NCBI RefSeq assembly: GCF_022664535.1
Contig: NZ_JAKUJY010000010.1
Coordinates: forward strand, 86,390-150,389
From: Sphingobium trunci
GTDB taxonomy: Bacteria; Pseudomonadota; Alphaproteobacteria; Sphingomonadales; Sphingomonadaceae
DNA length: 64,000 nt
Direction of reading: 5' to 3'
A program made the translations under genes and the position numbers. Of the stretch, positions 57,487 to 64,000 are shown one piece after another (within the stretch, counting starts at the first letter, position 1; each line of letters starts with the position of its first letter). The notes beneath the pieces were generated by a model that was given only the letters and a program-made list of their open reading frames with translations, did no database searches and was not told the origin of the DNA.

Positions 57487-57625
57487 AATAAGGGCTTTTC
57501 ATCGGCCTGCGCCGCAAAGCCGCCCGGCCGGTCTCCGCCCGCCATCGCCCTTTTCCGGATTGCAAATACCCCGGCGCGGCCGTCGCCCGGCTTTTGCCGT
57601 TGTTGACCCCGCCCTCCCGAACTAT

Positions 57626-57637
57626 GGTAGCGCTACC
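57626..57637 (+). promoter_or_regulatory. LacI/GalR-type operator upstream of the glycosidase gene
   Basis: GGTAGCGCTACC is a perfect 12-bp palindrome with the central CG step typical of LacI-family operators; within TGGTAGCGCTACCT it resembles sugar-utilisation operators of xanthomonads and Caulobacter. TTGACC at about 57603 with 16-base spacing to TATGGT suggests that the operator overlaps the promoter -10. It is 80 bases before the ATG. The repressor gene is not in this window. Confidence 0.6.
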
Positions 57638-57716
57638 TGACTCCGGACCGAAGGACATCGCCGGAGCGAACGGCAAAGCAGGCCGGCACAGGATGATGAA
57701 GGGAGGACGAGCTGAA

Positions 57717-60395
57717 ATGACTTCCATCCTGGCGCGGCGCCCGCCTGCCGAGGGGCACCATGCGAATGATACCGGCGGTCGTCTCTGTCGGCTTTTCGGC
57801 GCTCTCCTGCTCATCGCCCTGCCGCCGGTTCCGGTTCTGGCCCGGCATGCGGAGCCGTCGCCACCGGCACTGCTTTCGCGGCAGATGCGGACCCGGCTGA
57901 ATTTCAACGCTGGCTGGCGCTTCATATTGGCGGATGTCACGGGTGCCCAGGCCCCCGGCTACGACGATGCGGGATGGCAATCGGTCGGCTTGCCGCACAG
58001 CTTCAGCCTGCCCTATTTCCAGTCGCCCTCCTTCCCGGTCGGCTATGGCTGGTATCGCAAGAGCTTCGATCTCCCGGCGCTGCCCGCCGGTCGCAGCCTC
58101 TCGCTGGAGTTCGAGGGAGCGTTCCAGGATGCGGAGGTCTTCGTGAACGGCGTGCGGCTGGCGCGACATCGTGGCGGCTATACCGGCTTCCCCGTCGATA
58201 TCACGAAGGCTGTCCGGCCGGGGCGCAATGTCGTCGCCGTGCGGGTGAACAATCGCTGGGACGCGACGCTGGCGCCGCGGGCGGGCGAGCATCTGTTCAG
58301 CGGCGGCCTCTATCGCGACCTGTGGCTGGTCGCGACCGATGCGGTGCATGTCCCCTGGACCGGCACGTTCGTGACGACGCCCGAACTTTCGGATGCCTCG
58401 GGCAAGGTCGAGGCGGCGACCGAAGTCCGCAATGACGGCGCGGCATTGGCGCTGGTGACGGTGCGGACGCATATCGTCGACGATCGCGGCCGGACCGTCG
58501 CCACTCTGCCCGACAGCCGCCTCTCCGTGCCGCCCGGCAGGACGGTCAACGCCGTGCAGCGGTCTGCCGCCATTGCCCGTCCGCGCCTGTGGAGCCCGGA
58601 AACGCCCGTCCTCTACCGGGCTATCACCCGCCTGATCGTCGGCGGCAGGGAAAGGGACCGTTACGAGACATTTTTCGGCTTCCGGTGGTTCGAATGGACG
58701 GCGGACCGGGGCTTCTTCCTCAACGGCAGGCATCGCTACTTCCGGGGTGCCAACGCCCATCAGGACCAGGCGGGGTGGGGCGATGCCGTCACCAACCGCG
58801 CGATCGAGCGCGACGTGCGGATGCTGAAAGATGCGGGGTTCGACTTCATTCGCGGCTCGCACTATCCGCACGATCCGCATTTCGCCGAGACGGCCGACCG
58901 GGTCGGCATGCTGTTCCTTTCCGAGGCGCCCTTCTGGGGTACGGCGGGCTTCAAAAGCCCCTGGGCGGCTTCGGCCTATCCGGTCGAGCCGGAGCATCGC
59001 GCCGCCTTCGACGCCAGCGTCAGGCAACAGCTTGCCGAGATGATCCGCATCAACCGCAACAGCCCGTCCATCATCGCCTGGAGCATGGACAATGAGGTGT
59101 TCTTCACTTCGGGCGGGACGCTGCCCGAAGTGCGGCGGTTATTGAAGGAGGAGGTCGCGCTGGCAAGGGCGCTCGATCCGTCGCGTCCGGCCGCGGTCAG
59201 TGGAGCGCAGCGCGGCGATCTCGACAGGATCGGCGACATCGCCGGCTACAATGGCGATGGCGCCAGGCTTTTCCCCGATCCCGGCATAGCCAATTTCGTC
59301 GCGGAATATGGATCGACCGCCGCCGACCGTCCGGGCAGGTTCGAGCCGGGCTGGGGCGACCTGCCCGGGACGCCGGGCGCGGACCCCGCCGTGCCGGGAT
59401 CGTGGCGCCTGCCCTGGCGTTCGGGCGAGGCGATCTGGGCGGGTTTCGACCATGGCTCCATTGCCGGGCGGCAGTTCGGCTCGATGGGCATCGTCGATTA
59501 TTTCCGCCTGCCCAAGCGGCAGTGGTACTGGTATCGCCAGGCCTATCGCGGCATCGCGCCGCCGGCATGGCCCCGGCCGGGGACGCCCGCCGCACTCCGG
59601 CTCGGCTCCAGCGCGCCGGTGATCGCGCGGGCGGACGGAACCGATGACGTGCAGCTCGTCGTCACTGTGGTCGACGCGGCGGGCAGGCCGCTCAGCAACA
59701 GTCCACCGGTACGGCTGACGATCGAGTCCGGTCCGGGGGAATTGCCAACCGGCCGCACGATCGATTTCGCGCCCGACGGCGATATCGCCATTCGGGATGG
59801 CCAGGCCGCGATCGCGATGCGGAGCTGGCAGAAAGGCACCAGTCGCATCCGTGCGAGCTCGCCGGGTCTGCGCGACGCCGTGATCGCGGTGCGCACGCTG
59901 GACGGCCCGGCTTTCGTGCCTGGCAAGACGGCGTTGGCCGCCGACCGTCCCTACAGGCCGCCCAGCCTTGGCGATGCCGGCGCTGCCGGGGAACAGACGG
60001 TACAGCGCTTCGGCACCGACAACCCCACCGATGCCAGTTCGGCCCAGCCGGGCCATCCCTCGCGCCTGGGCAATGATGGCGACCCTGCGACCTTCTGGCT
60101 GGCGCGGGACGACGACCCGCAGCCCTGGCTGCAGATCGACCTGGAGCGCTTCGTCGAGGTGCGCAAGCTGCGCATTCTCTTCCCGCAGGCCGGAACCCAT
60201 GGCTTCGTCGCCGAGATGCAGGATGCCGACGGCCGGTGGCAAAGGCTCGCGGCGCAGGAGGATTGCCCCGGCCCGCTTTGCGAAATCGACACCCGGCCGG
60301 TGCGCGGGCGCATAGTGAGATTGCGTCTGATGGAGCCGGGCGGGCGCGGAGGGATTGCGGATATGTCCGTCATGGGTGCGTTGCGGGCGGATTAG
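57717..60395 (+). CDS. Exported glycoside hydrolase family 2 enzyme with discoidin-like C-terminal domain
   Basis: An 892-residue secreted glycosidase. A long signal region (hydrophobic core LFGALLLIALPPVPVLA) ends near residue 43. The sugar-binding domain has GYGWYRKSFDLP and FEGAFQDAEVFVNGVRLARH. An Ig-like domain and a TIM barrel follow with RGSHYPHDPHFAETADRVG, the acid/base Glu in IAWSMDNEVFF and the probable nucleophile in NFVAEYGS. Residues about 765-892 form an F5/8 type C (discoidin) module (GDPATFWLARDDDPQPWLQI). Beta-galactosidase or beta-glucuronidase activity is plausible; the substrate is not determined. The ATG at 57717 follows GGGAGG. A LacI-type operator is upstream. Confidence 0.9.
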   Translation: MTSILARRPPAEGHHANDTGGRLCRLFGALLLIALPPVPVLARHAEPSPPALLSRQMRTRLNFNAGWRFILADVTGAQAPGYDDAGWQSVGLPHSFSLPYFQSPSFPVGYGWYRKSFDLPALPAGRSLSLEFEGAFQDAEVFVNGVRLARHRGGYTGFPVDITKAVRPGRNVVAVRVNNRWDATLAPRAGEHLFSGGLYRDLWLVATDAVHVPWTGTFVTTPELSDASGKVEAATEVRNDGAALALVTVRTHIVDDRGRTVATLPDSRLSVPPGRTVNAVQRSAAIARPRLWSPETPVLYRAITRLIVGGRERDRYETFFGFRWFEWTADRGFFLNGRHRYFRGANAHQDQAGWGDAVTNRAIERDVRMLKDAGFDFIRGSHYPHDPHFAETADRVGMLFLSEAPFWGTAGFKSPWAASAYPVEPEHRAAFDASVRQQLAEMIRINRNSPSIIAWSMDNEVFFTSGGTLPEVRRLLKEEVALARALDPSRPAAVSGAQRGDLDRIGDIAGYNGDGARLFPDPGIANFVAEYGSTAADRPGRFEPGWGDLPGTPGADPAVPGSWRLPWRSGEAIWAGFDHGSIAGRQFGSMGIVDYFRLPKRQWYWYRQAYRGIAPPAWPRPGTPAALRLGSSAPVIARADGTDDVQLVVTVVDAAGRPLSNSPPVRLTIESGPGELPTGRTIDFAPDGDIAIRDGQAAIAMRSWQKGTSRIRASSPGLRDAVIAVRTLDGPAFVPGKTALAADRPYRPPSLGDAGAAGEQTVQRFGTDNPTDASSAQPGHPSRLGNDGDPATFWLARDDDPQPWLQIDLERFVEVRKLRILFPQAGTHGFVAEMQDADGRWQRLAAQEDCPGPLCEIDTRPVRGRIVRLRLMEPGGRGGIADMSVMGALRAD

Positions 60396-60715
60396 ATTGC
60401 CGCCCGATTGCCGCCGCAACGACCTTTCCTCGCTCCCCTGCGCCTATCTGCGCCTCCAGCGGAAATACCAGACCTTAGCAGTGAATCCTCCATATCATGT
60501 TGATATAAAATCAGAGTATGTCGTTTCTCTGCATCCATTTTTGGATAAAGTAAGCACCGGGTAATCACCGGAATGAGCCACAATTCGGACGCTCTTGGAG
60601 GTGCCGAGGTGGGATAGACAGATTTGCTGCATGGCTCGCTTCTATGTCACTTGACCGCTCGCAACCACAAGGGCGGCCGTCGTTTTGCAGCTAGGATATC
60701 CGGCGCGCGCCGGCA
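60396..60715. other. Gene-free, partly AT-rich stretch beside the helicase gene
   Basis: These 320 bases hold no supportable gene. Positions about 60470-60560 are clearly AT-richer than the rest of the window. CCGGCGCGCGCCGG (60700-60713) is a perfect 14-bp palindrome two bases beyond the helicase stop and may act as a 3' hairpin. No integrase, tRNA or paired direct repeat was found to mark an insertion boundary. Confidence 0.5.
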
Positions 60716-63700
60716 TCATTCACTGCCGATGACCTTCAATCGCATAGCGCGGGTTTCCAGAAGATAAGTCTCGACCCCAGCGAGCAGATGCAAGCCCTCT
60801 TCACCGATGGCCTTTCGCGAAAGGCCGGGCTGGACGATACGGACGTCGAACTCGAAGCGATGGTCCTGCCAGCCAACCTTCAGTTTCTTGATCCCGGCGG
60901 CCGAACCCCGCTCGATCCTCGAGCTATCACCGCGATCCCGTCGCATCTTTTCGCGCCTCAGCATGTGCTGGAGCATACGGCCGGGCCGATCTCGCCACCG
61001 GGCCGACTTCTGCGCCTGGCCGCACACTTCATAGAGGTCGCCAAGCCTTGCCCCCGGAGTATCGGCCCCTGAGTATTTGCAGTGGTACAAGGTCACGGAC
61101 ACCACGCTGTCTGTGATCCGCAACGCCACCACGTCTGCGATCTCGCCCTTGCCGTCGTCGTCGAAGATGACGTCATATGGATCAGGGTCGGCCAAGAGCA
61201 TCTCGATGACGCTACGCTGGACAGAGTCCGCACGTTTTCCGGTGCCTTGCGATTCCACTCGGATGTTGGCCTTCGACCAGTCCCAGACCTCGATTCGCTC
61301 AGCCGGATAGGGTTCGATCGTCTCGCCCTCGGGCAAGGTGTAGAGATGACTGTAGATGAGCAGCGAGCCATCGCCGAAATCGATCTGGGGCGAGTCCTCG
61401 CCGAAGGATTCCGAGAGGGTCTGAACCTTGCCACCGACCTTGATAGTGGCCTTGGGGCCGGCGCGCTGAGGATAGCGGGCATGTCCGTCGCTGAAGACAA
61501 TCTCGAACTCGGCTGAATGGTCATCGCTGCGCACGGCGAAGCGCAGCGGTCCGGTACGGGCGTTATCGAGCAGCTCGATGTCACATTCGGCAAACGTGAC
61601 TGCCTCATCACCAAACGAGATCTCGATCCTCTCCTCGATCTGCGTGATCAACGTCTCTGGCCAATGGATTGCGACGGGTGGCACGTCCGGTCGCTGGCTG
61701 ATCTGGCGTGGGCGCATCGCGCTTTTGAACACGCCGTCGGTGGTGATACTGGGATCGTTCACCGTGCGGCCGACATCCTGGCACCAGTCCATCCAGTCGG
61801 TCAGATCATGAACCTTCGCGCTCGACCAGAATTTGCCCTTTGCCGAACAGCCGCGCGAGGCGGGCATACCGTCGAGGAAGCCGGTCGCGAAGATGTTGTT
61901 CTTGATACGCGACTGGGATTTGGCGCTGTCGAGGCCATCCGCCACGTCCACGCCCATATACATCGAATAGCGCACCCCGCGCCCCTGATGATGGGTAAGG
62001 CCCAAATTGCGTAGGATGAGGCGCTTGAAACCGTGCAGGCTGCGAAACACTTCCTCGCCTTCGACGCGGCGCGTCGTATCGCCGCAGACCGCTTTGGCGA
62101 GCCGGTCGAATGGCCCCTTGGCCGAACTGCTGATGTAGAGAAGGCCAGTGGTCTGATCCCAGTGCATCATATGCAGATCCCAGGTGACATTGACCGCCTG
62201 TTGGGCCGAGGTCCAGCGGGCCTGCTCCTCGGCGCGGGTGACGAATATCGCGACCCGCTTATGCTGATTGAGCTTCATGCCGAGATAGGTGCCGGGGTTA
62301 TAGAGTTCCTCGGTGGCGAAGGGATCCCACGCTTCGCATGATGTCCGGTAGAGCACCGCGTTCATCTTCGGCTCAAGGGTTTGAAGCGGGATGTCGCTCA
62401 GGTCGCCGGAGAACCCCTTGAACATCTCGGCGCGGCGCACCTGGCGTTCGATCTTGGCGGAGCTGAGCGCCTCGACCAGCGCATTCCAGTCGGCGTCCTC
62501 GGCATATAGCTTGGCCAGCGACCGATCGACATCATCGACGCCAGTGTTGGCGATCACGGTGGCGTCACCAAGGGTGGGATCCTGGCGCGTAAAGCGGCCG
62601 ACGAACTGGATCGTGACGGCAACGCTTTTGTGATGATCATGAAGGGCCGCGATCTTCAGCTCGGGCAAATCGAAGCCTTCGCCCAGCATATCGACGCAAA
62701 CGATGATCCTGCTCTCGAAGCTGCGCAGCGCCGCCAGATTGGTGCGTCGTTCCTTTAGAGATTGCTGGCTGTGGACGATCACAGGTCGATAGTTGGGATA
62801 GGCGGCCGCGTAGAGGTTGTGGAGCTGCTTGGCTCGCTCGATCGTGTTGCAGCGGGCCATCGCCAGATGGTTGAGGCCTGCTTTCAGATCGGAGGCAAGC
62901 ACGTCGCCAAGCTTATCGATGATGGCTTGGTCAGCATCGGGTTGGTCGAGACCGAACACAGCCTCGAAGCGGATTGGCTTGAAATAGCCCTCCGCCTGCG
63001 CCTTCCTCAGCGGATAGGTGTAGATGAACTCGCCATCGACGCGGCCACCGTCCTCGCGAAACGGGGTGGCGGTGAACTGAACGACCGGGATGGGCGGATT
63101 GCGTTCGACGAAGAGGCCGCGAAAGGCCTTCCAAGTTCGCGCCCCGATATGATGCGCCTCGTCGATGAACAGCGCGGAAGAGCGCTCGGCCATATGATCC
63201 TGCACCGACGCCTCCGCGCGCCCGGCAATGTGCATGGTAGTAACGACGACGTTGGCGCTGTCGAAGATCTGATCGACCTCGGCGATTGATGCAGGGATAT
63301 GCGCGAGCCGCATCACGACGGGAAATTGCGCTTTCTCATCGAGGCAGGCTTGCCTCTTTAGTACGCCGAACGTCTCGAACTTGGCGGCGATCTGTTCGCG
63401 CAGCGCATCGGTCGGGACAACAACCAACAAACGGTCGAAGCGCTGGCGGGCGTTCAGCGCCAGCATAGTCTCGGTTTTGCCCGTGCCCGTCGGCATGACG
63501 ATGGTCGCGGGGTCGGTTGACCGGGTGGCATGGGCGAGCGCTGCGTGAAGCGCGCCGATCTGCGGGCGGCGCAGTCCTGCACAAGCGGGTTTGCCATCGG
63601 CGGCCGGGCGCCCTTCGCGCAGATGAAAGGCGCCGTCCCAAGATAGCAGTACGTCGGCAAGACGCTCTGCCATGTCCTGTGCGCTGAGCGTCGCGGGCTC

Positions 63701-64000
63701 GATCGGCTTGGAGCCTACCCAGCGCCCGTCGCCGCGCAGCAAGGCCGCCTTGATATCTTTGGGTGTCTTGGCATCCGGCACGAGGAGAACGAGATCGGCG
63801 TCGAAGGATGCGGCCGTTTTCGCGCTGATGATCTTCAGCGTCTCACCGGTTCGCAGTAGAGCCTCAAAGCCGTGAACCCGGCGAACCGTAAAAGGTCGAA
63901 GGCGGCATGTGGTTTCGGCCGCAGGCACTGCATGCTGACGCACCGCGCTACCAAGGATCTTGCCTTCGAGCACCAAGCGGGCGGGCAGAAGAAGCGATAC
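60716..64000 (-). CDS. Large DEAH-box helicase with nuclease-like C-terminus (5' end outside window)
   Basis: At least 1094 residues are in frame and the frame is open to the window edge, so the true start lies outside. Counting from a TTG at 63976, Walker A is VMPTGTGKTETM (about 161-168) and Walker B/DEAH is LFIDEAHHIGAR (about 272-275). The helicase C domain has CVDMLGEGFDLPELKIAAL and IQFVGRFTRQD (about 400-460). Near residues 960-1010, FDDDGKGEIADVVALR followed by TLYHCKYSG fits a PD-(D/E)xK nuclease pattern. Such restriction-like helicases occur in phage-defence loci. Function is inference; the helicase call is firm. Confidence 0.88.
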   Translation of the reverse strand, partial: VSLLLPARLVLEGKILGSAVRQHAVPAAETTCRLRPFTVRRVHGFEALLRTGETLKIISAKTAASFDADLVLLVPDAKTPKDIKAALLRGDGRWVGSKPIEPATLSAQDMAERLADVLLSWDGAFHLREGRPAADGKPACAGLRRPQIGALHAALAHATRSTDPATIVMPTGTGKTETMLALNARQRFDRLLVVVPTDALREQIAAKFETFGVLKRQACLDEKAQFPVVMRLAHIPASIAEVDQIFDSANVVVTTMHIAGRAEASVQDHMAERSSALFIDEAHHIGARTWKAFRGLFVERNPPIPVVQFTATPFREDGGRVDGEFIYTYPLRKAQAEGYFKPIRFEAVFGLDQPDADQAIIDKLGDVLASDLKAGLNHLAMARCNTIERAKQLHNLYAAAYPNYRPVIVHSQQSLKERRTNLAALRSFESRIIVCVDMLGEGFDLPELKIAALHDHHKSVAVTIQFVGRFTRQDPTLGDATVIANTGVDDVDRSLAKLYAEDADWNALVEALSSAKIERQVRRAEMFKGFSGDLSDIPLQTLEPKMNAVLYRTSCEAWDPFATEELYNPGTYLGMKLNQHKRVAIFVTRAEEQARWTSAQQAVNVTWDLHMMHWDQTTGLLYISSSAKGPFDRLAKAVCGDTTRRVEGEEVFRSLHGFKRLILRNLGLTHHQGRGVRYSMYMGVDVADGLDSAKSQSRIKNNIFATGFLDGMPASRGCSAKGKFWSSAKVHDLTDWMDWCQDVGRTVNDPSITTDGVFKSAMRPRQISQRPDVPPVAIHWPETLITQIEERIEISFGDEAVTFAECDIELLDNARTGPLRFAVRSDDHSAEFEIVFSDGHARYPQRAGPKATIKVGGKVQTLSESFGEDSPQIDFGDGSLLIYSHLYTLPEGETIEPYPAERIEVWDWSKANIRVESQGTGKRADSVQRSVIEMLLADPDPYDVIFDDDGKGEIADVVALRITDSVVSVTLYHCKYSGADTPGARLGDLYEVCGQAQKSARWRDRPGRMLQHMLRREKMRRDRGDSSRIERGSAAGIKKLKVGWQDHRFEFDVRIVQPGLSRKAIGEEGLHLLAGVETYLLETRAMRLKVIGSE

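Noticed and set aside
60355..60583. Small open frames on both strands in the gap before the helicase gene
   Set aside because: One begins inside the glycosidase gene, neither has a ribosome site, and codon use is atypical.

Overview
The window is GC-rich, densely coded chromosomal DNA from an alphaproteobacterium, most likely Sphingomonadaceae (Sphingobium/Sphingomonas-like). This rests on a PhoK-type alkaline phosphatase with a TxPxH threonine nucleophile motif, a mdh-sucD-sucA-sucB-lpd block, a TorF-type porin, a TonB-dependent receptor, a UbiK homologue and one GGAAC-N17-CGTT general-stress (EcfG-type) promoter. No rRNA, tRNA, IS element, prophage or CRISPR array was seen. The taxonomic call is inference from gene families; no search was run.

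Layout. 1-5.6 kb (minus strand): an ECF sigma factor / zinc-finger anti-sigma pair running into a truncated secreted-protein gene, then an SDR dehydrogenase, an amylo-alpha-1,6-glucosidase and a GT-B glycosyltransferase. 5.9-13.4 kb: an exonuclease, a small exported protein coupled to an orphan OmpR-type regulator with a degenerate receiver, a carbonic anhydrase + SulP pair, a TorF porin, and an intact OmpR-type regulator/kinase pair. 13.5-26.2 kb: serine acetyltransferase, PhoK (minus), then DsbD, TlyA, an RND efflux pair, TspO, UbiK, YbjN, ProC and a half-length asparaginase-domain protein.

26.2-31.0 kb holds the least explained block: a flippase, a sugar-1-phosphate/phosphocholine-type nucleotidyltransferase, and a tightly overlapping minus-strand trio (CDP-glycerol glycerophosphotransferase-like protein, CDP-alcohol phosphotransferase with an extra N-terminal domain, HIT protein). 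Together they suggest an uncharacterised CDP-alcohol-dependent lipid or glycan modification. 31.1-41.9 kb is the TCA region: sdhB, a PaaI thioesterase, zapE, ybjQ, a small membrane protein, mdh, sucD, sucA, sucB and lpd. sucC and sdhCDA are not in the window.

42.0-49.0 kb: a diguanylate cyclase, enoyl-CoA hydratase, phosphoglycolate phosphatase, and the amino-sugar genes glmU and glmS around a metallophosphoesterase. 49.1-55.3 kb: a ModE-like DNA-binding protein, two small proteins (one behind the EcfG-type promoter), a LytS/LytTR two-component pair followed by a TonB-dependent receptor, and an unrecognised gene. 55.7-60.4 kb: homocysteine S-methyltransferase, a DUF998 membrane protein, and an exported family-2 glycosidase behind a LacI-type palindrome. 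The right edge is filled by most of a large DEAH helicase with a nuclease-like C-terminus, next to an AT-rich gene-free patch; it may mark the start of an accessory (defence) region.

Tight coupling by 1-4 base overlaps is common throughout. Several intrinsic terminators are clear: after the SulP gene, after lpd, and on both sides of the 55.3-55.7 kb gap.
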